Shown one piece after another: positions 7,720 through 17,965 of a DNA stretch of 64,000 nucleotides. Location of the stretch: NCBI GenBank assembly GCA_947260005.1, contig CAMYOL010000007.1, positions 361,574 through 425,573 on the forward strand, written 5' to 3'. A program made the translations under genes and the position numbers. The notes beneath the pieces are model-generated. The model was not told where the DNA came from. It was given only the letters and a program-made list of their open reading frames with translations, and searched no databases. This stretch comes from an uncultured Ectothiorhodospiraceae bacterium. GTDB lineage: Bacteria > Pseudomonadota > Gammaproteobacteria > UBA6429 > Thiohalophilaceae. Position 1 is the stretch's first letter; each line of letters starts with the position of its first letter.

Positions 7720-10170
7720 ATGAGTCAATCCACGGCTGTATTAGAGGCATTGCGAAATAAACTGATCAGTGATGCTGAGGCTCGTTGGTGTACGTTGACC
7801 GAACACTCCCAGAATCAAATTATGTTCCTGGATCCGGAAGGAACCATTCTCTTTATTAATCACAGTATCGCAGTGTGGGATGCACAAGAATGTATTGGTC
7901 ATTCTATTTATGACTGCCTGACAGAACAAGATGCCGATCGGTTTAATCACCACTTTGAAAAGGTACTGACAAACGGCCAGTCAGATCAACTGGAACTTCA
8001 CTTCACCAGTCAAGAAGATGAAGATTTTATTTACGAAACACGAATATATCCGGTCAAAGAAGACGATAACATCATCGCGCTGATAACCGACACTCGTGAT
8101 GTGACCGAACAAGTGCAGCAACAGCTTAATCTTGAACAAAGTCATACCTTACTCAATACCGTCATTTCGAATTCTCCTGTCATCATTCTGGCGTTTGATG
8201 ACAGAGGCATCTTTACCTTGTCAGAAGGTAAAGGACTGGAGAGCCTGGGTAGCAAACCGGGTAGTGTGGTTGGCGAATCCATTTTTGATGTATATAAAAA
8301 CTACCCGCAAATTCTAAATGATGCAGAAACTGCATTAAGCGGGGTATTAGTAGAATCGGTTGTTAAAGTAAATGATCGTACTTATCAAACTCACTACAAC
8401 CCCATTTTAAATGAACAAGGTCAGGTCAGTGCTGTTATCGGAATAGCCAACGATATCACCACGACTACACAAATCGAATCACAAATGCGCATCATTTCTA
8501 CCGCGTTGGAACAAACTACCGATGTCATTATGGTAACGGATGTGGTGGGAACCATCGAATATGTAAATCCTTCATTTGAAGCAATTACCGGCTACTCACA
8601 AACCGAGGCACTCGGGCAAAACCCAAGAATGCTGAAGTCAGGAAAACAAGATCATGATTTTTATGAAAACATGTGGTCGACTTTATTGAAGGGCGAAAAT
8701 TTTTCCGACGTCTTTACTAATACTCGTAAAGACGGTTCTATATATTACGAGGAAAAAACCATTACACCGGTTCGCACTGAGAGCAAAGAAATCACTCACT
8801 TCATATCAACCGGTAAAGATATTTCCGAACGCATGCGCACTCAGGAACGCTTGCATTATATGGCTCATCACGATGCCTTAACTAAACTACCGAATCGAAC
8901 TTTATTCCTGGATCGTTTACATCAGGCGATGGCACGTGCGCATTGGCACAATCGATTGATCGCCGTAATTTTTATGGACCTGGATCAATTCAAAGAGGTG
9001 AATGATAATTTTGGCCATGAGGTAGGTGATGAGTTACTCATACAATTAACCCAACGACTCAGTCGCAGTGTACGTTCCGGGGACACCATTGCACGATTCG
9101 GTGGAGATGAATTTGCCATCTTGCTGGATGATATTGCCTCTGAACAAGATGTCTCTTTATTAGCAAAAAAAATACTCGATACCCTGGCCCCCCCTTTTAG
9201 TGTACAAGGACATGAATCACTGGTGACCGCCAGTCTGGGCGTCAGCATTTTCCCTTCTGATGGCAACGACTCTGAAACCTTACTCCGTAATGCCGATGTC
9301 GCCATGTATCGAGCCAAACACCTGGGGCGTAATAATTATCAATTTTATTCTAACGAAATGAGTGCGCGTGCCTTTGAGCGTTTATCTCTGGAAAATTCCC
9401 TGCGCCATGCTCTCAAACGCCAGGAATTTTTCCTGCTCTATCAACCGCAAATCGATTCTCGTAGTGGCCGCATTACCAGCGTTGAAGCGTTGTTAAGATG
9501 GCAACACCCTGACTTAGGTATCGTTCCGCCAAACGATTTTGTTCCGTTACTGGAAGAAACCGGCTTAATTGTCAGCGTCGGTGACTGGGCCTTAAAAACC
9601 GCCTGTAATCAAGCTGTACAATGGCATCAGTCTGGATTTGAATCGCTTCGCATGTGTGTCAATTTATCCAGTCGCCAGTTTAACAACCCTGATTTCATCC
9701 AGTCATTCCAGCGCATCATTAGCGAAACCGGAATCAATCCGGAGTTATTAGAACTGGAGCTGACCGAAAGCATGTTAATGCGTAACGCCAGCAAAACCAT
9801 CAGTGCCCTGAATACTTTGTCACACCATGGCATCCAGATTGCCATCGATGATTTTGGTACGGGTTATTCGTCCCTAAACTATTTACGCCGTTTTCCAATT
9901 TCTACCTTAAAAATTGATCGTTCATTTGTGCGTGATGTGATTGAAGATGCCGATGATGCCGCCATTGCATCGGCCATTATTGTCATGGCACAAAGTTTAA
10001 ATTTGAATGTCGTGGCAGAAGGCGTTGAGAACCAAAAACAACTTAACTTTTTAACAGAACGAGAGTGTTTTGCTATACAAGGTAACTATTACAGTAAGGC
10101 CGTTACCGCCGATGCAATTACTGAGCAGCTGACTGAGCGTCTCACTGATAAGGCACCAGTCGAAACCTAG
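7720..10170 (+). CDS. PAS-PAS-PAS-GGDEF-EAL bifunctional c-di-GMP enzyme
   Basis: An 816-residue cytoplasmic protein without membrane segments. Three PAS domains (about 20-130, 135-250 and 258-380, the last with a typical ITGYSQTEALGQNPRMLKSG) precede a GGDEF domain with intact RFGGDEFAILL near 461 and an EAL domain with VEALLRW (about 588), LELTES, DDFGTG and VVAEGVEN. Both catalytic motifs look intact, so either c-di-GMP synthesis or hydrolysis is possible under PAS control. The PAS ligands are unknown. It ends with a 4-base overlap with the convergent MazG-like gene. Confidence 0.95.
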   Translation: MSQSTAVLEALRNKLISDAEARWCTLTEHSQNQIMFLDPEGTILFINHSIAVWDAQECIGHSIYDCLTEQDADRFNHHFEKVLTNGQSDQLELHFTSQEDEDFIYETRIYPVKEDDNIIALITDTRDVTEQVQQQLNLEQSHTLLNTVISNSPVIILAFDDRGIFTLSEGKGLESLGSKPGSVVGESIFDVYKNYPQILNDAETALSGVLVESVVKVNDRTYQTHYNPILNEQGQVSAVIGIANDITTTTQIESQMRIISTALEQTTDVIMVTDVVGTIEYVNPSFEAITGYSQTEALGQNPRMLKSGKQDHDFYENMWSTLLKGENFSDVFTNTRKDGSIYYEEKTITPVRTESKEITHFISTGKDISERMRTQERLHYMAHHDALTKLPNRTLFLDRLHQAMARAHWHNRLIAVIFMDLDQFKEVNDNFGHEVGDELLIQLTQRLSRSVRSGDTIARFGGDEFAILLDDIASEQDVSLLAKKILDTLAPPFSVQGHESLVTASLGVSIFPSDGNDSETLLRNADVAMYRAKHLGRNNYQFYSNEMSARAFERLSLENSLRHALKRQEFFLLYQPQIDSRSGRITSVEALLRWQHPDLGIVPPNDFVPLLEETGLIVSVGDWALKTACNQAVQWHQSGFESLRMCVNLSSRQFNNPDFIQSFQRIISETGINPELLELELTESMLMRNASKTISALNTLSHHGIQIAIDDFGTGYSSLNYLRRFPISTLKIDRSFVRDVIEDADDAAIASAIIVMAQSLNLNVVAEGVENQKQLNFLTERECFAIQGNYYSKAVTADAITEQLTERLTDKAPVET

Positions 10171-10532
10171 TCCATTTCATATTCCGTATATTTTTTTGCA
10201 CTGCCCCGAACTTTATCCACAGGATATTTTTGCTCGTTTAACTTTATTTTCTGTTCGACTAATTCGTCCAGATCAATACCCATTCTATCCGCAAGTCTGA
10301 CCGTAAAAATAAATACATCCGCAACCTCAAAACCGACGGTTTTAAGTTTGTCGGCATCGAGTTTTTCGCTTTGTTCTTCCGATAACCATTGATAGTGTTC
10401 CATTAACTCACCGGCCTCAACCGCTAATGCCATTGCCAGGTTTTTGGGAGCATGAAACTGTTCCCAGTCACGATCCCTGGCAAATTGACGTAAACGGTTT
10501 TGCAGATCTTTTAAATAAGTTTCAGTCACCAT
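10167..10532 (-). CDS. MazG-like nucleotide pyrophosphohydrolase (dCTPase type)
   Basis: A 121-residue all-alpha protein of the RS21-C6/DCTPP1 group. The metal-binding helix motif EAGELMEHYQW and the later EVADVFIF motif give the acidic cluster expected for MazG-type enzymes, and the start FARDRDWEQFHAPKNLAMAL is typical. It likely hydrolyses non-canonical or excess (d)NTPs to the monophosphate. It stands alone, convergent with the PAS-GGDEF-EAL gene. Confidence 0.85.
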   Translation of the reverse strand: MVTETYLKDLQNRLRQFARDRDWEQFHAPKNLAMALAVEAGELMEHYQWLSEEQSEKLDADKLKTVGFEVADVFIFTVRLADRMGIDLDELVEQKIKLNEQKYPVDKVRGSAKKYTEYEMD

Positions 10533-10576
10533 TGTTTCCCTTTAATTTTTAGCCTCACTTAAATATCGGCGGACAT

Positions 10577-10614
10577 AAAAAAGCCTGAAAGGAGTATAAT
10601 CCTTCCAGGCTTTT
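10577..10614 (-). terminator. Hairpin, probable terminator of the 72-residue minus-strand gene
   Basis: A near-perfect 15-bp stem (arms AAAAGCCTG.AAGGA and TCCTT.CAGGCTTTT, one mismatch) with A-tract and T-tract edges. It lies between two minus-strand genes and can serve the upstream one (10663-10881) by its T-rich minus-strand tail. Confidence 0.65.
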
Positions 10615-10662
10615 CCTTCCCCTGGCGTGATGCCTTATTATTCGGCTATCTTAATTTTAATT

Positions 10663-10881
10663 TTATTGATTAAAACGGACGGTACCACCTCGACTGATAT
10701 GACGATTGAGTTCAAGACAAGACCAGGCATTCATATCGATAATTTTGGTCGTCCCATCAAGGTATTCGATCATGGCTTTAACAGGTACACCTTGCAGCAT
10801 TTCTAATAACTTCACTTTTATCAGTTGTCCTGTTCTATTTACGTACCAGTTTCCAACAACTGGAATATTCTTGGTTAACAT
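10663..10881 (-). CDS. Conserved-looking small protein, function unknown
   Basis: A 72-residue protein preceded by a very strong GGGGAGG ribosome site. The sequence (VVGNWYVNRTGQLIKVKLLEM, MIEYLDGTTKIIDMNAW) looks like a compact beta-rich domain, similar in feel to small SH3-like folds; I do not recognise the family. It stands alone between ilvD and the MazG-like gene and is followed by the hairpin at 10577. The strong translation signal argues that it is real. Confidence 0.65.
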   Translation of the reverse strand: MLTKNIPVVGNWYVNRTGQLIKVKLLEMLQGVPVKAMIEYLDGTTKIIDMNAWSCLELNRHISRGGTVRFNQ

Positions 10882-11068
10882 TCGGGCCTCCCCAGGTCAC
10901 TGCACAATTAATGTTCATGCATATTGTGCGGATATATTATCAAAGCTGGGGGGACACGGGTACATAAATGTGACAAATTGTTAAAAACAATATTATCTTT
11001 AATAATCAATCTGTTATTTATTATTTTTAAGAAATTAAGTTAATAAAACGCGCTAGCCTTTTAATTTA

Positions 11069-12751
11069 TTACTCATCCGTGACACAGCCAAATGAGGCGT
11101 CCTTCACACTTTTGATATATTTGTATAAAGTTCCGCGTTTGACCTTATAGGCCGGCATCACCCAGTCTGCGCGACGTTTATCCATCTCTTCGTCGCTTAC
11201 ATCAACACTCAGCTGTAATGATTCCGCATCAATCGTAATCACGTCGCCGGTTTTAATTAATCCAATCGGCCCACCTTCCTGGGCTTCCGGCACAACGTGA
11301 CCAATAATGAAACCGTGTGAACCGCCCGAAAAACGACCATCGGTAATCAACGCAACGTCCTTACCCAGGCCAGCGCCCATAATGGCCGAGGTCGGGGTTA
11401 GCATCTCAGGCATACCCGGTCCTCCTTTCGGACCCTCATAGCGAATGACCACCACTTCACCTTTTTGGATCTCATTGTTCTCTAAACCCGCAAGCATATC
11501 TTCTTCGCAATCATAGACGCGAGCCGGCCCGGAAAATTTGAGTCCCTCTTTACCGGTTATCTTGGCCACAGAACCACCTGGAGCCAGATTACCTTTTAAT
11601 ATATGGATATGACCCGTTTGCTTGATCGGATTTTCCAATGGCATAAACACATCCTGACCCGGGCTTAATTCCGGTAGATCGGCCAGGTTCTCGGCCACCG
11701 TTTTACCCGTCACGGTCATGCAACTACCGTCGATTAAATCTTTCTCTAATAAATACTTCATTACTGCCGGAACACCACCCACATTATGCAAATCTTCCAT
11801 GACATAGCGACCACTGGGTTTGAGGTCTGCCAGGAACGGAATGCGGTTGGAGACCGACTGGAAATCATCCAGCGTCACAGACACATCAACGGCACGCGCC
11901 ATCGCAATCAAGTGCAATACCGCATTGGTAGAGCCGCCTAAGGCCATAATCATCACCATCGCATTTTCGAATGCGGCACGGGTCATGATATCGCGGGGTT
12001 TGATATCATTTTCAAGCAAATGACGCATCGCCTTACCCGCCTGCATGCACTCATCCAACTTGCCCTGATCCACCGCTGGAGTCGACGAACTATACGGTAA
12101 ACTCATACCCATCGCCTCGATGGCCGAGGCCATGGTATTGGCGGTATACATTCCACCACAGGCACCCGCACCGGGACAGGCATTTTCAACAATCTCCTGA
12201 CGTTCCTGATCGTCAATTGAGCCGGCTAAAAACTCACCATAACTCTGAAATGCCGAAACAATATCCAGCACCTTATCGCCATAGTGGCCCGGCTTGATGG
12301 TGCCACCGTAAATCATTAACGAGGGACGATTGAGTCGCCCCATTGCGATTAACACCCCGGGCATGTTCTTGTCGCAGCCCGGAATTGAAATATTGCCGTC
12401 ATACCATTGTGCATTCATCACGGTCTCAACCGAATCAGCGATAATATCGCGTGATTGCAACGAATAACTCATGCCATCGGTGCCCATGGAAATGCCATCA
12501 GAAACACCGATAGTATTGAAGCGCATCCCCACCAGGCCCGCCTCAATAACACCTTTTTTGACGATGGCAGCCAGATCGTTCAAATGCATATTACAGGTAT
12601 TGCCTTCCCACCAGACACTCGAAATACCAATCTCAGCGCGTGACATATCATTCGCGGTCAGGCCAGTACCATACAGCATCGCCTGGGAAGCCCCTTGAGC
12701 CTTCGGTTCGGTAATCCGGGAACTGTATTTGTTGAGCTTCTTATCTGCCAT
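11069..12751 (-). CDS. ilvD: Dihydroxy-acid dehydratase
   Basis: A 560-residue enzyme of the normal IlvD length. It dehydrates 2,3-dihydroxy-isovalerate and dihydroxy-methylvalerate in valine, isoleucine, leucine and pantothenate synthesis. The Fe-S ligand cysteines are visible in NTCNMHL, CDKNMPG and [21 protein letters not shown] and [10 protein letters not shown] are also typical. It is cytoplasmic and oxygen-sensitive in relatives. No leader-peptide attenuator with branched-chain codons was evident upstream, and no other ilv gene lies in the window. Confidence 0.97.
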   Translation of the reverse strand: MADKKLNKYSSRITEPKAQGASQAMLYGTGLTANDMSRAEIGISSVWWEGNTCNMHLNDLAAIVKKGVIEAGLVGMRFNTIGVSDGISMGTDGMSYSLQSRDIIADSVETVMNAQWYDGNISIPGCDKNMPGVLIAMGRLNRPSLMIYGGTIKPGHYGDKVLDIVSAFQSYGEFLAGSIDDQERQEIVENACPGAGACGGMYTANTMASAIEAMGMSLPYSSSTPAVDQGKLDECMQAGKAMRHLLENDIKPRDIMTRAAFENAMVMIMALGGSTNAVLHLIAMARAVDVSVTLDDFQSVSNRIPFLADLKPSGRYVMEDLHNVGGVPAVMKYLLEKDLIDGSCMTVTGKTVAENLADLPELSPGQDVFMPLENPIKQTGHIHILKGNLAPGGSVAKITGKEGLKFSGPARVYDCEEDMLAGLENNEIQKGEVVVIRYEGPKGGPGMPEMLTPTSAIMGAGLGKDVALITDGRFSGGSHGFIIGHVVPEAQEGGPIGLIKTGDVITIDAESLQLSVDVSDEEMDKRRADWVMPAYKVKRGTLYKYIKSVKDASFGCVTDE

Positions 12752-13060
12752 CTTCGGGTCTCTCCTGCTGCACGTGTTTGAATAGTTTACTCGATCGAAA
12801 AAAGAGCCAGATTATACCGTTTTGAACAAAAAAGTGGGCATCGAACACAAACTGAGTCAAATTTTGCTGTAAATGGGTCAATTTGGGAGCAGCGCGGCCG
12901 ATATAGGCTAAATAGCATGCCAAGGCAGGTACTGGCACATTATGTGCGAATACAAAGGCTTAGCTAGCGCAAAAGGATCTTCCGTTGTATAGTTTAGAAG
13001 AGAGGCAACGGAGGAGGATATTTGTTATCCAATTTTGCCCCTGGGGTAGGAGGTCGTCCC
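12752..13060. other. ilvD-slt divergent intergenic region
   Basis: A 309-base gap between divergent genes that must hold both promoters. Two features are visible. A TGGCAC...TGC pair at 12932-12948 has the spacing of a sigma-54 site but misses other consensus bases. A GGAGGAGG at about 13010 precedes an in-frame TTG at 13022. I could not assign a convincing sigma-70 promoter. Confidence 0.35.
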
Positions 13061-15055
13061 ATGTTAGTTGCAGTAGTGAACATTGTTAAACGGATTTTTA
13101 TCATCGCTCTGGTGAGTTTGCTGGCCACCCCAGCGATAGCGAATGTCGATCGACGTACCATGCTACAACGACAAATGTTCCAGGATGCGGAACATGCCTT
13201 AAAGCGCGGCCACATGAAAAAGTATCGTGGCCTCGAAAAACGCCTGCGCGACTACCCACTCCATTCGTACCTGCAATTCAAAGAGATCAAACGTAATCTT
13301 AACTCGACGAGTTACAAATCGATTCATCGTTTTTTACAGGAACAACCCGGCACCCCATTAGCCACACGACTGCAATACTCCTGGTTAAAATCGTTAGCAC
13401 GTAAACGACAATGGCAAACCTTGATCGATAATTTTTATTACACCAATGATCGCGGACTGCAATGTGACTTTGCGCGTGCATTGTTAATGCAAAAGCAACC
13501 CAAACGTGCCTATGCAGTACTTGAAGGCATATGGATGACGGGCAAATCGTTACCAAAACGCTGCGACTACCCGATACAGCGTTGGCACAAATCTGGTGGG
13601 CTGACACAAGATTTAGTCTGGGAACGAATACGCCTTGCCATGCAGGCGCGCCGATCACGCATGGGATTATATTTAAGTAAATATCTTCCTGAGAAAGAAC
13701 GTTATTGGGTACGCATCTGGGCCAAGGTACGTCGAGACCCAAATTATGTTATGGACGTTTACAGTCGCTTCGAAGGTAAAGACTCGCAACCATTGCGTTG
13801 GGTACTCACCGATGGTCTAAGCCGTATGGCTCGCAAAGATGCCACTTCTGCCGCACAACTATGGCATGACTGGCGTGACGAGTATCAATTCAGTAAAAGC
13901 GAGAAAGAACGTTTAGAACGTCGCTTAACACTGGCCTTAGTCAAAGACGATCCGATTACCGCAAATACCTGGCTCAAACAACTCAACCTTAATGCTACAG
14001 ACAAACGTGTGCATGAATTTTACATCTTAAATGCCATGCAGGATCAAGACTGGGAAATTGCATTGGACTGGATGGATAGACTGGCAGCAGAGGATAAACA
14101 TTCTGATCGCTGGCGTTATTGGCGGGCACGTTCTTTAGAAGCAATAGGCCGACTAGATGAAGCGCGTTCTGTCTATCTTTTAAATGCCGATAACCGTAGC
14201 TACTTCGGATTTCTTTCTGCCGATCGTGCCGGCATGCAATATAAATTTGATCACCGTCCAATTAAATCTTCCGCTCAGGATTTATCAAAAATAGAAAAGA
14301 TGCCCGCCATCGAACGCGCTCGTGAACTCTATGCCTTAAAACGTGTGGTTGACGCACGACGTGAATGGAATCATGCATTACAACTTCTGGATAAACCACA
14401 GTTAATGGTGGCCGCGCAGTTAGCCCATGAATGGAGCTGGCATGATCGCGCCATCGTTACTTTTGCACAGGCAAAGTATTGGGATGACCTGGAAAAACGC
14501 TTCCCATTAGCACATCAGGATTTAGTCGTGAATCATTCGCGTAAAAAAAGTATTAACCCGGCCTGGGCCTTTGCGATCATACGTCAGGAAAGTGCCTTTA
14601 CCAAAGATGCCAAATCACATGCAGGTGCAATGGGGTTAATGCAATTGTTACCTCGTACGGCTCGCCAAATGGCACGTTCGTTACGAATTCGTTTTCGTCG
14701 TAACGATTTATTAAACGCCAATACCAATGTAAAACTCGGTATAAATTATTTAAAACATGTTAAAGATAAATTTAAAGGCAACAGCGTACTGGCCACCGCT
14801 GCTTATAATGCAGGAGGCTATCGAGTCAGTACCTGGTTACCCAAAGATAAAATACTGCCGGCAGACATATGGGTAGAGAGTGTGCCTTTCAGGGAAACGA
14901 AAGATTATCTACAACGGGTATTAACCTACACCGTCATCTATGAACAACGTTTAGGCAAACGTCCTACGCCACTGCTGGAAAGAATGTTACCGATCGTAGG
15001 TCCTGTGACCGTGGTCTCAAAAAACGACAAAACAGCCGATAACAGTGGCGTCTGA
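13061..15055 (+). CDS. slt: Soluble lytic murein transglycosylase
   Basis: A 664-residue periplasmic enzyme that cleaves peptidoglycan glycan strands to 1,6-anhydro products. I chose the ATG at 13061 because AGGAGG lies seven bases upstream and the signal peptide (IFIIALVSLLATPAIA) follows; an in-frame TTG at 13022 also has a GGAGGAGG and cannot be excluded. Residues to about 450 form the helical U-shaped superhelix. The C-terminal SLT domain has the catalytic-Glu motif IIRQESAF, then GAMGLMQLLPRTA and AAYNAGGYR. Length matches E. coli Slt70. Confidence 0.95.
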   Translation: MLVAVVNIVKRIFIIALVSLLATPAIANVDRRTMLQRQMFQDAEHALKRGHMKKYRGLEKRLRDYPLHSYLQFKEIKRNLNSTSYKSIHRFLQEQPGTPLATRLQYSWLKSLARKRQWQTLIDNFYYTNDRGLQCDFARALLMQKQPKRAYAVLEGIWMTGKSLPKRCDYPIQRWHKSGGLTQDLVWERIRLAMQARRSRMGLYLSKYLPEKERYWVRIWAKVRRDPNYVMDVYSRFEGKDSQPLRWVLTDGLSRMARKDATSAAQLWHDWRDEYQFSKSEKERLERRLTLALVKDDPITANTWLKQLNLNATDKRVHEFYILNAMQDQDWEIALDWMDRLAAEDKHSDRWRYWRARSLEAIGRLDEARSVYLLNADNRSYFGFLSADRAGMQYKFDHRPIKSSAQDLSKIEKMPAIERARELYALKRVVDARREWNHALQLLDKPQLMVAAQLAHEWSWHDRAIVTFAQAKYWDDLEKRFPLAHQDLVVNHSRKKSINPAWAFAIIRQESAFTKDAKSHAGAMGLMQLLPRTARQMARSLRIRFRRNDLLNANTNVKLGINYLKHVKDKFKGNSVLATAAYNAGGYRVSTWLPKDKILPADIWVESVPFRETKDYLQRVLTYTVIYEQRLGKRPTPLLERMLPIVGPVTVVSKNDKTADNSGV

Positions 15056-15100
15056 CCGCCTTCACACTTTCAGCTTCTTTTAATTAATAACCTTAAAAAA

Positions 15101-15123
15101 CGTGATCCTGCTCATGGATCACG
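15101..15123. terminator. Perfect 8-bp hairpin after slt
   Basis: Arms CGTGATCC and GGATCACG with a 7-base loop. The T-tract lies on the minus-strand side (six A's precede it on +), so it is a canonical terminator only for minus-strand transcription. For slt it would be a T-less stem that could protect the 3' end. Confidence 0.5.
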
Positions 15124-15214
15124 AAGTCACTTACCCACTAAAGTTAAGATGTTCCGCCCAACACCGATACATTAGTTATCTAGTTTAATGTTGTTAGTTG
15201 TAATAGGTATCGAA

Positions 15215-15367
15215 ATGACAGAATTACTCATCTTAACCGTAATAATCTCCAGCTTGTTTAGCTTTGGCTACTACCTTGGTAAACAAGTTGGTCGCACCGC
15301 CCATATACGTGACGATCTACGACGTGCACGTGAAGAAAATATTGTTGCTCGCATTCAAAATCAATAA
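15215..15367 (+). CDS. Small single-span membrane protein
   Basis: A 50-residue frame. The N-terminal half is one hydrophobic helix (ELLILTVIISSLFSFGYYLG) and the C-terminal half is charged (TAHIRDDLRRAREEN). An AGGTAT ribosome site precedes the ATG. The layout (short N-terminal anchor, cytoplasmic basic/acidic helix) is common among bacterial small membrane proteins that bind a larger partner. It lies alone between slt and the two-receiver gene. Coding is likely but not proven. Confidence 0.5.
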   Translation: MTELLILTVIISSLFSFGYYLGKQVGRTAHIRDDLRRAREENIVARIQNQ

Positions 15368-15504
15368 CTAAGCCCGCTTTTCATCAGCCATATCGGTAAC
15401 TGCCAAATTTCCGGCGGTTACCGCTAGTCAGCATATTCTCAAGTAAACCCTCTTCAAGACGATATTAAAATGTAAGATCAATAACTTATCGTGTTATCCA
15501 GTCC

Positions 15505-16299
15505 ATGAAAAAAATTACCCTGGATCAATTGTCAGTTTTGCTTGTCGAACCGTCTTCGACGCAACAACGTATTATTTGTAACCACCTCAATGGCTTTGGT
15601 GTGATGAACATTGATCAGGTCACAAATGGTTCTACTGCACTCAATACGATGGATAAAAACAAACACGATCTCATTATTAGCTCCATGCATTTAGAAGATA
15701 TGACCGGCACCGAGTTAGTGCAAAATATGCGCATGGATACGGAGCATAATGAAATTCCATTTATGTTAATTTCAAGTGAGACAGACTTTCGTTACCTTGA
15801 ACCAATACGCCAGGCCGGCGTGATTGCCATTTTGCCCAAGCCTTATGAAATCGAGCAACTTAAGCGCGGATTATTCTCAACCGTTTATTACCTTGACCCG
15901 GACAGCCTCGATACAAAAGAAATAGAATCAGAGAATTTGGAAGTGCTGGTGGTGGATGACAGTTTCACGGCACGCAAACACATTAATCGAGTCCTATCCA
16001 ACATGGGCATAGAAAAAATCACCAATGCAAAGGATGGTAAAGAAGCGGTTGAGATTATTAAAAACAAATATTTTGATCTAATAGTGACTGACTACAATAT
16101 GCCAGAGATGGATGGTAAACAACTGGTTGAACATGTACGCAAGAACAGTACCCAGTCAACCATCCCTATCCTGATGGTCTCAAGCGAATCCGATGATAAT
16201 CGACTCGCGGCCGTACAACAGGCTGGCGTCTCAGCAATCTGTGATAAGCCGTTTGAATCCAACACCGTACGTGAGTTATTACTTAAGATGTTAGCTTGA
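15505..16299 (+). CDS. Tandem-receiver protein: pseudo-receiver followed by a canonical CheY-like receiver
   Basis: A 264-residue protein made of two REC domains and no output domain. The second domain is canonical: D151-D152, phospho-acceptor D196 in VTDYNMPEMDG, and K in CDKPFE. The first keeps the fold (LLVEPSSTQ, LPKPYE) but has Glu-Pro in place of the acidic pair and Ser60 where the phospho-acceptor Asp should be, so it should not be phosphorylated. Such proteins act as phospho-signal hubs by protein contact. No kinase is adjacent; the partner is unknown. Confidence 0.88.
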   Translation: MKKITLDQLSVLLVEPSSTQQRIICNHLNGFGVMNIDQVTNGSTALNTMDKNKHDLIISSMHLEDMTGTELVQNMRMDTEHNEIPFMLISSETDFRYLEPIRQAGVIAILPKPYEIEQLKRGLFSTVYYLDPDSLDTKEIESENLEVLVVDDSFTARKHINRVLSNMGIEKITNAKDGKEAVEIIKNKYFDLIVTDYNMPEMDGKQLVEHVRKNSTQSTIPILMVSSESDDNRLAAVQQAGVSAICDKPFESNTVRELLLKMLA

Positions 16300-16339
16300 A
16301 AAAGCAGGTAACAACGCGATACGTTTTATCCCGAACCAA

Positions 16340-16660
16340 AAAGCCTGTCATCCCGATTGGTTCAGGTCAGTCATCCTGAGCGGAGCGAAGGATCTTGCCA
16401 AGAACAGCAGGGCTTTCGATTTGCTTAACCTGTGCTGTCATAAGTTCCTTCGTCGTTTCAATCCTCAGGATGACAGGTTCGCTTTGCTATGGATGATAGT
16501 AGACAAATTATCTGGATTCTCCCTCTCCAGGGAGAATGACGAGAAGGTGATGAAAAGATGTTGTTTCTATTTGGTAAAACTTAAGATCCTGCGTCGTTTC
16601 ACTCCTCAGGATGACAAATTTTTCATGTCATCCTGAGTGAAACGAGCCTGTCATCTGCTT
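16340..16660. repeat. Intergenic array of CATCCTGAG...GGATCTT palindromic repeats
   Basis: This 465-base gap holds several partial copies, in both orientations, of an interspersed repeat with core ATCCTGAG-CGGAGCGAAGGATCTT or its variant with CGACGAAGGATC. It also holds a block at 16511-16637 starting with a hairpin (ATTCTCCCT/AGGGAGAAT). The 16511-16637 block recurs at 18233-18354 beyond the fic gene. A 71-codon open frame here is built from the repeats and is not a gene. Confidence 0.8.
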
Positions 16661-16764
16661 CCACCTGCTGTGCATCATCAACAAAAAAAGACCAGCTTTG
16701 TTTTAGAAAACTAAAATTCGATTACCTCATCCCTGTTATCCTTTGTGTGTAACCGTTACTTAAT

Positions 16765-17928
16765 TTATGGCAATTCGTTACCCTGGTTTAAAATTGCTAT
16801 GTATTCACCATAAGCATAAATACGATTTCGTTGCTTTCCGGTCAGCTCCTGCAAAATATTGAGCTTCTCAAGTTTTTGAAGACCCGATTGGATGGTCGCC
16901 GGTGCCAAATCCGTTTCATTTTTTATCCGCGCCGCGCTGGTAACAGGTCGTCGCAGTAGTACATTGTATATTTGTGACAATGTACCCGCAAAACGGCCCT
17001 GTCCCTGAATAGCAGCTCGATCCCGTTCTGATTGATCAATTAATTCCTTTGCCGTGAGTACGGCATTATTTGCTGTCTGCTCAGTCGCATCCGCAAAATA
17101 CTCAAGCCAGGCCTCCCAATCTCCGGTGAGCCGCACCTGATTCAAACGTTCATAATATTCCTGTCGATGGGTTTTAAAATATAAACTTAAATATAACAAA
17201 GGTTGTTGCAATACTTTTTCTGCCACCAAAATCAAGGTAATGAGCAAGCGACCTAGCCGACCATTGCCATCCAGAAAAGGGTGAATGGTTTCAAACTGCA
17301 CATGCACTAATGCCGCCTTGAGTACGGATGGTGTTTGCTGTCCCTGGTTATGGATAAACTTTTCAAGTGCAGACAGCACATCGGCAATTTCCTCAGCGGG
17401 TGGCGGTACAAACACCGCATTACCTGGACGTGTACCCCCAATCAAGTTTTGCGACTGGCGTAGCTCACCAGGCTGCTTCGTGCTACCGCGCCCGCCTGAT
17501 AACAAAATGGCATGAATCTCTCTCAACAAGCGCACTGATATTGGAAATCCTTCTTCCAACCTACCTAAGCCATGCTCCAATGCAGCGACGTAATTACTCA
17601 CCTCCTCCACATCATCAATGGGCACACCCGGTCGCGCCGAAAGCTCATACAAGAGCAGATCCGATAGAGAGGATTGCGTGCCTTCAATCATGGACGAAAG
17701 TACCGCTTCTTTTCGCACATACATATAAAGGAAAATATCCGTATCCGGCAACAAACTGGAAATACTGTCCAGCCTTCCCAGAGCCAGATGAGCCTTTTCA
17801 AAGCGTTGGCGCAATGCAAGTGACCATTCAATATCCGGCTTTGGGGGCAGTGCAGCCGGTATAAAAGCTTGAACGGACTCCCCCACGGTGGAAATGGTGA
17901 CGTATTTGCCCTGTATTTCTCTTTTCAT
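16765..17928 (-). CDS. Fic-domain AMPylase-type protein with inhibitory helix and C-terminal winged helix
   Basis: A 387-residue Fic protein. The N-terminal helix carries the inhibitory motif [ST]xxxE[GN] as SSMIEG (S78, E82), as in class II Fic proteins that hold themselves inactive. The Fic core has the complete HPFLDGNGRLGR (H216 to R227), so nucleotidyl transfer, usually AMPylation of a hydroxyl side chain, is expected when inhibition is relieved. Residues about 305-370 read as a winged-helix DNA-binding domain (VTSAARIKNETDLAPATIQSG). No separate Fic antitoxin of class I type was found. Its promoter holds iterated sites that the HTH could bind. Matching repeats flank the gene. Confidence 0.93.
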   Translation of the reverse strand: MKREIQGKYVTISTVGESVQAFIPAALPPKPDIEWSLALRQRFEKAHLALGRLDSISSLLPDTDIFLYMYVRKEAVLSSMIEGTQSSLSDLLLYELSARPGVPIDDVEEVSNYVAALEHGLGRLEEGFPISVRLLREIHAILLSGGRGSTKQPGELRQSQNLIGGTRPGNAVFVPPPAEEIADVLSALEKFIHNQGQQTPSVLKAALVHVQFETIHPFLDGNGRLGRLLITLILVAEKVLQQPLLYLSLYFKTHRQEYYERLNQVRLTGDWEAWLEYFADATEQTANNAVLTAKELIDQSERDRAAIQGQGRFAGTLSQIYNVLLRRPVTSAARIKNETDLAPATIQSGLQKLEKLNILQELTGKQRNRIYAYGEYIAILNQGNELP

Positions 17929-17965
17929 GATCCTGTTTCAATCATTGAATTACCGTACCCTACTA

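Noticed and set aside
12932-12948. Second sigma-54-like site upstream of slt
   Set aside because: TGGCAC and TGC are spaced correctly, but other consensus bases fail and the site is about 110 bases from the ATG.
16765-17928. Class I Fic toxin-antitoxin pair
   Set aside because: The inhibitory motif is inside the Fic protein itself (SSMIEG), and no separate antitoxin with this motif is adjacent.
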